The notes under the pieces were generated by a model that saw only the letters and a program-made list of their open reading frames with translations, did not search any database and was not told the DNA's origin. Of a stretch of 64,000 nt of DNA, positions 19,523 to 27,528 are shown in pieces (within the stretch, counting starts at the first letter, position 1; every line of letters begins with the position of its first letter). Source of the DNA: Balneolaceae bacterium UBA3186 (GTDB lineage: Bacteria; Bacteroidota; Rhodothermia; Balneolales; Balneolaceae); the NCBI GenBank assembly GCA_002364085.1, contig DEXK01000012.1:1-64000 (forward strand). The letters are read 5' to 3'. Both the position numbers and the translations under genes were made by a program.

Positions 19523-20161
19523 ATGGCTCAACCTCGAATAACACTTGAAAGTGGAAATACTTATCACATCTGGACACATGCCAATGGAAACGACAACCTG
19601 TTTCGGTGTAAAGATAATTACAGATATTTTTTGGAACGTTATCAACATCACGTTCATCCTGTAGTAGAAACATTCGCTTATTGCCTGATGCCAAATCACC
19701 TACACCTGATGGTTCGGGTTAGAAAAGAAGATGAAATTTTGGGATTTCTTAGAAAGAAAAAGGATAAACCAAACCTCCAAAGTCTGGCAGACCTTGGAGG
19801 TTTGGAGAACAGAATTGTTAGCCAACAATTCTCCAATCTTTTTAATTCTTATACCAAATCCATCAATAAAAAATATGACCGCAAAGGCAGTCTCTTCATT
19901 CCCAATTTCAGGCGTAAGCTCATCGATTCAGATGAGTATTTCATTCGTTTAATCGCTTACATCCATAATAACCCTGTTCATCATGGATTCGTGAAAACTC
20001 CGAATAACTGGCCTTTTAGTAGCTGGCATTCTTACTTATCAGACAAAGCAACGAATATCAACACACAAGAAGCCTTAAAATGGTTTGGTACCAAGAAAAA
20101 CTTTTTCGCAACTCACAATCAACTTGATAAAGCAAAAGTAAAAGCGTTGTTTGAAGATTGA
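19523..20161 (+). CDS. REP-associated tyrosine transposase (RAYT, Y1_Tnp domain)
   Basis: 212-aa single-domain transposase of the IS200/IS605-like RAYT group. The HUH motif is in MPNHLHLMVRV near residues 56-66. The catalytic Tyr is probably in FSNLFNSYTKSINKKYDRKGSLF, and the C-terminal IRLIAYIHNNPVHHGFV and FSSWHSYL blocks are typical. RAYTs process palindromic REP elements in single-stranded form. This one has no insertion-sequence ends. A 37-base palindrome (19769-19805) lies in frame between the HUH region and the Tyr helix, adding about 12 residues (PNLQSLADLGGLEN). It may be functional or slightly impaired. Confidence 0.92.
   Translation: MAQPRITLESGNTYHIWTHANGNDNLFRCKDNYRYFLERYQHHVHPVVETFAYCLMPNHLHLMVRVRKEDEILGFLRKKKDKPNLQSLADLGGLENRIVSQQFSNLFNSYTKSINKKYDRKGSLFIPNFRRKLIDSDEYFIRLIAYIHNNPVHHGFVKTPNNWPFSSWHSYLSDKATNINTQEALKWFGTKKNFFATHNQLDKAKVKALFED
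19769..19805. repeat. REP-like palindrome inside the RAYT gene
   Basis: Arms CCAAACCTCCAA (19769-19780) and TTGGAGGTTTGG (19794-19805) are perfect reverse complements. A second nested stem GTCT/AGAC with loop GGC lies between them. It keeps the reading frame open. This is the shape of a REP element located inside the gene of the likely REP-processing enzyme. Confidence 0.85.
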
Positions 20162-20221
20162 AGAAAAAAGAAATCAAAACTACTGTGGATTGATTTCCAT
20201 TTATCAACTCAACCCATAAAA

Positions 20222-20253
20222 AAAGCCTTGTTCTGTAAACAGAACAAGGCTTT
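20222..20253. terminator. Bidirectional terminator between RAYT and cspA
   Basis: A 14-bp perfect stem, AAAGCCTTGTTCTG with its complement (20222-20235 and 20240-20253) around a TAAA loop, flanked by A-rich sequence on the left and T-rich on the right. It can end both the plus-strand RAYT and the minus-strand cold-shock transcript. Confidence 0.85.
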
Positions 20254-20321
20254 AATTTTTATGTTGGAAGCAAGCTTCCGAAAATTCCTTTCTTTAAGTC
20301 AGGAACTACGTAATGAGTGGT

Positions 20322-20525
20322 TTATAAACCAACAACATTATTTGCGCATGGCCCTTTTTGACCTTCGCCTACTTCATATTCTACCTTTTGACCATCCTTT
20401 AATTCTGCATAGCCATCAGTTTGAATTTCAGAGTGGTGTACGAATAAGTCTTTTCCACCTTCATCAGGTGTTATAAAACCATATCCTTTATCTGAATTAA
20501 ACCACTTTACTGTTCCTGTACTCAT
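20322..20525 (-). CDS. Cold-shock protein, CspA family
   Basis: 67-aa single cold-shock domain. RNP1 (KGYGFI, about residues 13-18) and RNP2 (LFVHHSEI) are intact, and the protein begins with the typical TGTVKWFN. It acts as a nucleic-acid chaperone that melts RNA structure. It is divergent from secA with a 181-bp spacer. That spacer is AT-rich and could hold a long 5' leader of the kind csp genes use for cold induction, but I see no diagnostic cold box. Confidence 0.96.
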   Translation of the reverse strand: MSTGTVKWFNSDKGYGFITPDEGGKDLFVHHSEIQTDGYAELKDGQKVEYEVGEGQKGPCANNVVGL

Positions 20526-20706
20526 ATTAATTTACTTATATAATTGTTTGTGTAAGTGGGTAATATATGGTTTTTATTACTAACAACCACTATTTACTAT
20601 TTATATCCTACATCCTATAAAAAATTGGTACAATAATTGCGTAATTTATCATGCTGTATGCAAATAGCGTACACATCATTTTATTTATTTAAAGTTTGTA
20701 CAATTT

Positions 20707-23700
20707 ATGTTAGACAAGATCGGAAAGGTTATTACCAAAATTTTTGGCTCCAAGAGTGAAAAAGACATTAAAGCTATCCAACCCATTGTAGAAGAAATCA
20801 ATGCTCTGGGGCCTGAAATGGAAAAATTGAGCGATGAACAACTGAAAGCAAAGACTCAGGAATTCAAACAAAAGATTAAGGATGCCACCGCCGAAACTTC
20901 TAAAAAAATAGAAAAAGTGAAGGCTAAAATGGACGACATTGAAAACCTTTCGCAAGGAGAAAGCAGAAGGTTAGCCGATGAACTGGAAACTCTAGAACAA
21001 GAGTGGCTCGATATACTTGAAGACACACTAGATGACATTTTGCCCGAAGCTTATGCCGTGCTTAAAGATACCTGCCGTCGATTTGTCGGTAAAAGCTGGA
21101 AAGTAGCCGGCGATGAAGTTGAATGGAATATGATTCCTTATGATGTACAGTTGGTTGGTGCCATTACACTTCATCAGGGTAAGATCGCAGAAATGAAAAC
21201 CGGTGAAGGTAAAACTCTGGTAGCTATCTTCCCTGCTTACCTGAATGCACTTGCAGAACGTGGTGTTCATGTTATCACCGTTAACAACTATCTTGCAAAA
21301 CGTGATGCCGAATGGAACGAACCAATCTTCAATTTCCACGGGTTGGAAGTTGCCTGTGTTGACAATTACGAACCAAATTCTGAAGGCAGAAGAAAAGCCT
21401 ATCGCAAAGACATTACTTACGGAACTAATAACGAATTCGGCTTCGATTACCTCCGTGATAACATGGTAATTGAAAAGGAACAACTGGTTCAGCGCGAGCA
21501 CCACTATACTATTATTGATGAGGTTGATTCTATCCTTATTGATGAAGCAAGAACACCACTTATTATTTCAGGTCCGGTTCCTAACGATAACAAGTCGGAT
21601 AAATATGAGGAAATGAAACCAAGAATGGCATCGCTGGTTGATGCACAAAAGAAATTGGTTTCTGAGCTAGTGAAAGAAGCTCAAAAACATCTGGAAGCCG
21701 GAGACGAAGAAAAAGCCGGCTTGGCGTTATTCAGAGCACAACGCGGATTCCCGAAGAACTCACGCTTCAGAAAAATGCTTCAGGAGCCTAGTATCCAGAA
21801 AATGATCCAAAAAACAGAAGCTTTCTATCTCCAGGATAATGCCAAGAACATGCCTGAAGTAGATGAGTACTTGTATTACGCCGTGGATATGAAATTGAAC
21901 TCCATTGAGATGACAGAAAAAGGTCGTGAGTTCATTACCAAAAAAGGGGAAGATCCTGACTTTTTTATAATTCCTGACTTGGGGGCTGAAACTTCAGACA
22001 TCGAAGAAGAAATTAAACAGCTTGAAAAAGAAAAGATTGAAGAGGTAAAACAGAAAGATCTTAGCGACGAATACAAAGAGAAAAAAATAGAGGAAGCAAA
22101 AGAAGAGGTTCGCCAAGAAAGAGAGCAGCGATTCAATGAACTTCATAGATTATTTGCAGAGCGCGGTGACAGAATTCATACTGTAAATCAGTTACTGAAG
22201 GCATACACCCTTTTCGAAAAAGAAGATGAGTATATCGTTCAGGATGGAAAAGTTCAGATCATTGATGAACATACAGGTCGTGTACTTTCAGGCCGACGTT
22301 ATTCTGACGGATTACACCAAGCAATTGAAGCAAAAGAGCAAGTTAAAGTAGAGGCTTCTACTCAAACATATGCTACTATCACCCTTCAGAATTATTTCAG
22401 AATGTACCACAAACTTTCAGGTATGACCGGTACAGCTGAAACGGAAGAAGGTGAATTCAACGAAATTTACAACTTGGATGTAGTTGTAATCCCAACCAAT
22501 CGTCCTATTCAGCGTGATGATAAAGAAGATCTGATCTTTAAAACGAAACGCGAGAAATTCAATGCTTCTATTGAAAAGGTTCGTGAATATCATGAAAAAG
22601 GACAACCTGTTTTGGTTGGTACTACCAGCGTCGATGTTTCTGAAACGATGAGTAGAATGCTTCAGAGAGCAGGAATTCCTCATAACGTATTGAACGCGAA
22701 ACAACATGCGAGTGAGAGCGAGATCGTAAAATCTGCCGGACAACCCGGTGCGGTTACCGTAGCAACGAATATGGCAGGTCGTGGTACTGATATTAAGTTA
22801 GCTCCGGGAGTAAAAGAGAATGGTGGTTTAGCAATTCTTGGTACTGAGCGTCATGAATCTCGCCGAATTGATTTGCAGCTTCGTGGTCGTTCCGGTCGAC
22901 AGGGTGATCCGGGTGAGTCTCAGTTTTATGTTTCTCTGGAAGATAATCTAATGTCAATGTTTGGTTCAGATCGTGTTGCCAATGTGATGGATCGATTGAA
23001 TTTTGAAGAAGGAGAGGTAATTACTCATCCATGGATGACAAAATCTCTGGAACGAGCTCAATCAAAAGTGGAGCAGAATAACTTCAGCATAAGAAAGAAA
23101 CAGCTTGAGTATGATGATGTATTAAACAATCAACGTAATGTGATTTATGCTCGTCGTCGTCACGCCCTTTCCGGAGATCAATTGATCTCTGATATCATGG
23201 ATATGTTGGAAGATTTTGTGGAAAGCTTGGTTGAAGACCATATTGCCGCTGGAGATTATTCAGGGCTACATCAGGAAATTCTCATTAATCTTGCAGTAGA
23301 TGTAGAGTTTGATGAAGAAGCCTGGAGAAAAATGAATCCGGATGAGCTTGTAGACAAGATCATTGATAAAGCTTTGGAAGTATATCGCCAGAAAGAAGAG
23401 CGCATGGCTAAACCACTTTACGAAGTAATGAAGAGAATTGCTGAAAGTGAAGCCGAGAATCGTCCTGAAAGAGTTCAGGTCATTTTTACCGATGGCATTA
23501 AAAGAATGCGCGTGGTTGTAGATGTTGACGCTGCTTTAGAAAACGAAGGAAAAGAAGTGGCACGAGCTCTGGAAAGAACCGCGGTTCTGGCAACAATTGA
23601 TGACAAGTGGATGCAACATTTACGCGAGTTGGATTCTGTAAAAGAAGGTATCGGACTTCGTGCGTACGGTCAAAAAGATCCGTTACTTGAATACAAACGT

Positions 23701-24093
23701 GAAGCTTTTGATATGTTCAAGCAGTTAATTGGGATGATCAATACTGAAGTAATTTCTACCATTTGGAAATCGATTCCCGAAGGTCAAGCTAACAATGATA
23801 ATCTTGAACGAGCTCAGCAACAAAAATCCAGATTCGATACCAGTCGTATGAAAGCAAGTCAGGCCGACTCGACTAACATGGGAATGCAAGGCGGTCAATC
23901 ACAGAACGGAAATCAGCAAAAACCAATGGGACCAAACGTAAAGCGTAAACCTGTTGTAGTTGAAGACGAACCAGGCCGAAATGATAAAGTAAGCATCCAA
24001 AATACCTCCACTGGTGAAGTGAAAGAAGGTATTAAATGGAAGTATGCCAAAGACATGGTAGAGAATAAAGGCTGGGTAATGGTTGAGAAGTGA
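20707..24093 (+). CDS. secA: Protein translocase subunit SecA
   Basis: 1128-aa SecA motor ATPase, which drives preproteins through SecYEG. The Walker A region EMKTGEGKT is near residue 163, Walker B DEVDSILIDEART near 271, and MAGRGTDIKL and GRSGRQGDPG of the second motor domain are present. It is longer than E. coli SecA (901 aa) owing to charged, Lys/Glu-rich coiled insertions near residues 300-360 and 430-480. The C-terminal zinc-binding motif (CxCGSGKK..CH) is absent. The tail instead ends with a basic/Gln-rich linker and KYAKDMVENKGWVMVEK, so SecB/ribosome contacts may differ. Confidence 0.97.
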   Translation: MLDKIGKVITKIFGSKSEKDIKAIQPIVEEINALGPEMEKLSDEQLKAKTQEFKQKIKDATAETSKKIEKVKAKMDDIENLSQGESRRLADELETLEQEWLDILEDTLDDILPEAYAVLKDTCRRFVGKSWKVAGDEVEWNMIPYDVQLVGAITLHQGKIAEMKTGEGKTLVAIFPAYLNALAERGVHVITVNNYLAKRDAEWNEPIFNFHGLEVACVDNYEPNSEGRRKAYRKDITYGTNNEFGFDYLRDNMVIEKEQLVQREHHYTIIDEVDSILIDEARTPLIISGPVPNDNKSDKYEEMKPRMASLVDAQKKLVSELVKEAQKHLEAGDEEKAGLALFRAQRGFPKNSRFRKMLQEPSIQKMIQKTEAFYLQDNAKNMPEVDEYLYYAVDMKLNSIEMTEKGREFITKKGEDPDFFIIPDLGAETSDIEEEIKQLEKEKIEEVKQKDLSDEYKEKKIEEAKEEVRQEREQRFNELHRLFAERGDRIHTVNQLLKAYTLFEKEDEYIVQDGKVQIIDEHTGRVLSGRRYSDGLHQAIEAKEQVKVEASTQTYATITLQNYFRMYHKLSGMTGTAETEEGEFNEIYNLDVVVIPTNRPIQRDDKEDLIFKTKREKFNASIEKVREYHEKGQPVLVGTTSVDVSETMSRMLQRAGIPHNVLNAKQHASESEIVKSAGQPGAVTVATNMAGRGTDIKLAPGVKENGGLAILGTERHESRRIDLQLRGRSGRQGDPGESQFYVSLEDNLMSMFGSDRVANVMDRLNFEEGEVITHPWMTKSLERAQSKVEQNNFSIRKKQLEYDDVLNNQRNVIYARRRHALSGDQLISDIMDMLEDFVESLVEDHIAAGDYSGLHQEILINLAVDVEFDEEAWRKMNPDELVDKIIDKALEVYRQKEERMAKPLYEVMKRIAESEAENRPERVQVIFTDGIKRMRVVVDVDAALENEGKEVARALERTAVLATIDDKWMQHLRELDSVKEGIGLRAYGQKDPLLEYKREAFDMFKQLIGMINTEVISTIWKSIPEGQANNDNLERAQQQKSRFDTSRMKASQADSTNMGMQGGQSQNGNQQKPMGPNVKRKPVVVEDEPGRNDKVSIQNTSTGEVKEGIKWKYAKDMVENKGWVMVEK

Positions 24094-24168
24094 TTTTTAA
24101 CCACAAAGAAAGCTGAAAATTCTTTGTTTTTTCTAAGATAAAAAAGCTTAACAGGTATATTTAGCAAT

Positions 24169-24927
24169 TTGGAAGTACTTGGCATTGATATCGGTAGTTA
24201 TGGAATAAAAGGAGCGATAGTAAATACCGTTCTTGGAGAAATAATATCCAAGAAAAAAACTACGGGAGAGCTTGAAGATACCCGTCCTCATAAGCTCATC
24301 TCCAAAATGCATGATATCGTAAAACAATTTGATTGGGATGGTCCAATCGGATGTGCCTTTCCTGCGGCAATGAATAGAGGTATTGTATTATCCGCCAATA
24401 GAATAAACGAAGCTTGGGTTGATGCAGACGCAGATCACTTATTTTCAGAAATAACCGGATGTAGTGTTAATGTAATTAATGACACTGATGCCACAGGTTT
24501 AGCTGAAATGACTTTTGGCGCTGGGAAGAATCAAAAAGGTACTACTATTGTACTTACTGTTGGTACCGGAGTTGGATCTTCTATTTTTAATAATGGAATC
24601 TTGTTACCAAACACCGAACTTGGTTTAATGCAGGTAAAAGGTGTTATTATTGAACAACAGGCTTCTAATAAAGCTCGAAAAGAAGAAGGCATTAAAAGAA
24701 AGACGTGGGCTAAAAGATTGCAAGCCAGCCTAGAACACTATGAAAGAGTTTTCCATCCAAATCTTATCATTCTCGGTGGCCAAGTAAGCAAAAAACCAGA
24801 AAAGACATTCCCTTTTATTAAGATCAACACCAAGCTTAAGCCTGCTACATTCAAAAATGAAGCAAGCATTGTGGGTGCAGCCTATTTCGCTTCACTGAAA
24901 CAAAAAGACAGCCTGATCACCCAATAA
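24169..24927 (+). CDS. ppgK: Polyphosphate glucokinase (ROK family)
   Basis: 252-aa ROK-fold kinase closely resembling actinobacterial polyphosphate glucokinase, which phosphorylates glucose with polyphosphate or ATP. Visible: phosphate loop GIDIGSYGIKGAIV (residues 5-18), catalytic Asp region VINDTDATGLAEMTFGAGK (102-120), LTVGTGVGSSIF, NTELG, and LIILGGQVSKK. The TTG start at 24169 is needed because the phosphate loop begins at residue 5. The usual His after NTE(F/L)G is Leu153 and the following Glu is Gln155, which may alter sugar binding. It is 75 bp downstream of secA. Confidence 0.88.
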   Translation: MEVLGIDIGSYGIKGAIVNTVLGEIISKKKTTGELEDTRPHKLISKMHDIVKQFDWDGPIGCAFPAAMNRGIVLSANRINEAWVDADADHLFSEITGCSVNVINDTDATGLAEMTFGAGKNQKGTTIVLTVGTGVGSSIFNNGILLPNTELGLMQVKGVIIEQQASNKARKEEGIKRKTWAKRLQASLEHYERVFHPNLIILGGQVSKKPEKTFPFIKINTKLKPATFKNEASIVGAAYFASLKQKDSLITQ

Positions 24928-24937
24928 TAAATCTGCT

Positions 24938-25054
24938 TCACACTTCCGGCGGACCCTCTTCATTTTTTTGATTGTACCACCTGTACACCAACCGCACCCC
25001 AAGCCTTGCAAACAGGATGATGGCGATAACCATTACTATGTCAAAAGTTTCCAA
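24938..25054 (-). CDS. Possible 38-aa single-span membrane protein
   Basis: A short minus-strand frame, TTG start at 25054 with AGGA a few bases upstream, encodes METFDIVMVIAIILFARLGV followed by a basic segment with RLVYRWYN and an acidic/proline end (EEGPPEV). This is one hydrophobic helix followed by positive charges, the topology expected of a real small inner-membrane protein. It fills most of the 140-bp space between ppgK and the VOC gene. Existence rests on composition only. Confidence 0.35.
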   Translation of the reverse strand: METFDIVMVIAIILFARLGVRLVYRWYNQKNEEGPPEV

Positions 25055-25067
25055 ACAATTCCTGTTT

Positions 25068-25451
25068 TTAGCTATCAGAATGCAATGCTACTCTATTCCC
25101 TTCGGTATCTTCAAAGACAGCCATATAACCATAATCGGGAGAAATTTCTCGTTTGGGGATAGTAACCGTTCCGCCTGCTGCTTCAATTTTATCCTGGACA
25201 GTTTGTAAGTCAGGGTTACCATTCAGATAAAGTAAAGGTCCGTCCGTTTTGCTTGGTTTGTACCAAGAATCATTATATACCAATGCGCCACTTACGGAAT
25301 CCTGATCACCGGGAAAAACTTCCATTTTAAATTCATCGCCCATATCCATACTTGAGAGTTGAATATCAAAAATTGTCTCGTAGAATTTCTTAGCTCTTTG
25401 AATATCCTTAACCGGGATCTCAAACCAAACTGCCATATTCTTACCTTCCAT
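25068..25451 (-). CDS. VOC-family (glyoxalase/bleomycin resistance-like) protein
   Basis: 127-aa vicinal-oxygen-chelate fold protein with two beta-alpha-beta-beta-beta modules: MAVWFEIPVKDIQRAKKFYETIF at the start, and YLNGNPDLQTVQDKIEAAGG..YMAVFEDTEGNRVALHS at the end. The start chosen is the ATG at 25449-25451. A clear GGAGGAG Shine-Dalgarno lies 4-10 bases upstream, and the residues encoded further upstream do not fit the family. VOC proteins of this type (YdcJ/CatE-like) are often metal-binding with unknown substrate. It follows the SRAP-like gene by 65 bp on the same strand. Confidence 0.88.
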   Translation of the reverse strand: MEGKNMAVWFEIPVKDIQRAKKFYETIFDIQLSSMDMGDEFKMEVFPGDQDSVSGALVYNDSWYKPSKTDGPLLYLNGNPDLQTVQDKIEAAGGTVTIPKREISPDYGYMAVFEDTEGNRVALHSDS

Positions 25452-25516
25452 AACTCCTCCGCTTATTATAAGTTTCCAGAATATTAATTGAATCCGATAT
25501 GGATTCAAAATCCCCT

Positions 25517-26170
25517 TTAATCTTCGTCTCTCAGTTTAGGAATAGCCTGTATAAGTTCCTTAGAATTATTAGAAAGATCGTTTACTAACTCAGGCACTCT
25601 GTATACAGCTAGATCCGGTATTAATTGTGTGTCCTGAAATTGTGATTGCAGTACCTCCTTTTCATTACCTTTTATCCATTGCTCAAAATTCTCGGGATCT
25701 AAAATACAAGGCATTGTAGGCTCTAAAGGTTGAAGTAAAACATTTGATGCTTTTGTAATTACAGCATATTCTAATGATTTCTTTCCCTTCTTGTCTTCAG
25801 TTTCCTGATACAGTCCTGCTAACCCCAGGACCTCTCTTCCCAACATTCTTATATAAAAAGGATATTTATCATTAACGGATTGCTTCCATAAATAGAACCC
25901 ACTGGCCGGAATCAGACAAGGTTTTAAGCCCATATCTTTTATCGAATTCTCTTCTACTTCACTTTTGCTGAAGCTTGTTATCTTTTCGTTTTTTGAGCTA
26001 ATTCCCCAAACTGCTGATTTAATTTCCCGCTCAGAATCATGAAAAACTACAGGCATTGGAGAACCCGGGAAAACATTATATGAAGGATCGAATAATGATT
26101 CAGAAGATGAAGTTACATCAAAAACCTCTTCAACAATTTCTTTCTCCGCATGCAAAACATATCTTTTCAT
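25517..26170 (-). CDS. SRAP-fold protein lacking catalytic residues
   Basis: 217-aa member of the SRAP (SOS response-associated peptidase, YedK/HMCES) fold, shown by YNVFPGSPMPVVF, AVWGISS, CLIPASGFYLWKQ, FYIRML, FAGLY-like LGLAGLYQE, YAVITKASN and TMPCILDPENFEQWI. Active SRAP proteins begin M-C-G-R, with Cys2 forming a thiazolidine crosslink to abasic DNA. Here residue 2 is Lys, the conserved Glu of GFYEW is Leu94, and the His of IHDRMP is Glu150. Only Asn75 of the usual set can be aligned. It is either a non-catalytic DNA-binding paralogue or has a different activity. No UV/SOS operator was seen. Confidence 0.82.
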   Translation of the reverse strand: MKRYVLHAEKEIVEEVFDVTSSSESLFDPSYNVFPGSPMPVVFHDSEREIKSAVWGISSKNEKITSFSKSEVEENSIKDMGLKPCLIPASGFYLWKQSVNDKYPFYIRMLGREVLGLAGLYQETEDKKGKKSLEYAVITKASNVLLQPLEPTMPCILDPENFEQWIKGNEKEVLQSQFQDTQLIPDLAVYRVPELVNDLSNNSKELIQAIPKLRDED

Positions 26171-26241
26171 AATGGTGTAGTTCTTTAAAGAGTTAGTATT
26201 TTAAGGAATGGATTGACCAAGTTAATAACAAGCCAACACCC

Positions 26242-27156
26242 ATGAATATTCTTTACAATAATTCTGAACATAGGTTCCGGGCCGGAATTCGAGTCTTGGT
26301 ATTTTTGGTTATTTCTATTCTTTTCATAAGACCATCTAGCCTTATCTCCATTAGCTGGGTTGCTTCGCTCTCCATCTCTTTAGGATGCTTCCTAGCTGCT
26401 TTTCTTGTTGTAAAGGGAATGGATAAAAGGCCTGTTTCTTCGATTGGTCTCGAGCATTCCAAAATATGGTGGATAGAGTTTGGGTTCGGAGTTTTTATCG
26501 CTTTTTTGGCTCAGACCATCATTTTTTCGATCGAATACGGATTTTCCTGGCTTGAAATTTCAGGCTATGGTTGGGAAAGAGCTGGTGTCGAAATCTGGGC
26601 TTGGTCAGCGTTTACTTACTTTTTAACTATGCTCTCAGTTGGTTTTTATGAAGAACTTCTATTCCGAGGCTATCCGATAAAAAACTTAGCTGAAGGATTT
26701 ACCATCGGAAAGGTTACCACTCAGCAAGCTTCATGGATAGCTGTTGTTTTAACATCCGTATTGTTCGGGTTTGCTCATGCCGGAAATCCAAATGCTTCAA
26801 CAATTTCTACCTTTAATATTATTCTGGCGGGCTTTATGCTCTCGGTTCCTTTTCTACTGACCGGAAGACTTGCCATGTCGATAGGAATTCACTTTTCATG
26901 GAACTGGATTATGGGAGGTATTTATGGATTACCAGTAAGTGGACTTGATGGACGACGATCAGTTCTGCAAACAAACGAAATTGGTCCGGATATTTGGACC
27001 GGTGGTAAGTTTGGACCCGAGGCTGGATTGCTCGGAATTTTAGGAATGATTTTTATTCTGATCTGTATTCTTTTGTTTGCAAAGAAACGAAATCCATCCG
27101 GGAAAATAGAACTCCATGAGAGTTTTAGAAATGATTACAAGAAAGTGAGTGATTAA
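26242..27156 (+). CDS. CPBP/CAAX-type intramembrane metalloprotease
   Basis: 304-aa membrane protein with about eight helices and the ABI/CPBP (PF02517) signature: EELLFRGYPIKNL (Glu-Glu near residue 140), FGFAHAGNPNAS, and HFSWNWIMGG. Eukaryotic members cleave prenylated CAAX proteins. Bacterial members are putative proteases or bacteriocin self-immunity factors with mostly unknown substrates. Monocistronic: it is divergent from the SRAP gene and followed by a 372-bp gap. Confidence 0.9.
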   Translation: MNILYNNSEHRFRAGIRVLVFLVISILFIRPSSLISISWVASLSISLGCFLAAFLVVKGMDKRPVSSIGLEHSKIWWIEFGFGVFIAFLAQTIIFSIEYGFSWLEISGYGWERAGVEIWAWSAFTYFLTMLSVGFYEELLFRGYPIKNLAEGFTIGKVTTQQASWIAVVLTSVLFGFAHAGNPNASTISTFNIILAGFMLSVPFLLTGRLAMSIGIHFSWNWIMGGIYGLPVSGLDGRRSVLQTNEIGPDIWTGGKFGPEAGLLGILGMIFILICILLFAKKRNPSGKIELHESFRNDYKKVSD

Positions 27157-27528
27157 TTTTCCAATACAATACTTGAGATTCCTGTCCAAACCGGCCTTTT
27201 CCCAAAGACAAGTTATTTTTTTCGGTACAAAGTTTAGCACTTTTATAAATAACTCGTGGATATTGGAAACCCGGGGATAGATCTCCTGCTAGCTTATGTT
27301 CTTGTCTTTAACTCGTACATAAACAAGCAAGGACTTTAGCCCTGCGATAATCTTGCAATAGGTAATGGAATTGAGCTCTCTTCTCCGTCTTAAATCCTAA
27401 GGACGAATTTTTTTCTGAATTATCATTCTTGAACCGTCAACGGATTGCCTGAGATATACAGACCATCTGCTTCAAATAAAAAAAGCGAAGCCGTTTAACA
27501 GACTTCGCTTTTTTATATCAATATCGGA
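27157..27528. other. Gap between CPBP protease and hflC
   Basis: 372 bp with no supported gene on either strand. A weak hairpin with arms CGTCTTA and TAAGGACG at 27386-27405, followed by seven T residues, may be a plus-strand terminator for the protease transcript. The right end holds the hflC terminator. I see nothing else. Confidence 0.4.
27475..27515 (-). terminator. Rho-independent terminator of the hflKC operon
   Basis: Stem AAAAGCGAAG (27481-27490) pairs with CTTCGCTTTT (27503-27512) around a 12-base loop. On the minus strand it is followed by a U-rich tract. It lies 14 bp past the hflC stop. Confidence 0.85.

Noticed and set aside
19523..20161. Full IS200/IS605 insertion sequence
   Set aside because: No TnpB partner and no left/right end hairpins at IS200 spacing; sequence groups with RAYT rather than TnpA.
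24928..25160. Plus-strand open frames 24968-25162 and 24972-25208
   Set aside because: Both run across the antisense VOC gene, with Cys/His/Pro-rich composition unlike any protein; probable shadows.
25452..25508. N-terminal extension of the VOC protein (MNPYRIQLIFWKL...)
   Set aside because: A strong GGAGGAG lies before the internal ATG, and the family begins there.
27157..27528. Possible small RNA or decayed gene in the CPBP-hflC gap
   Set aside because: No frame, promoter pair or conserved structure beyond weak terminator-like hairpins.
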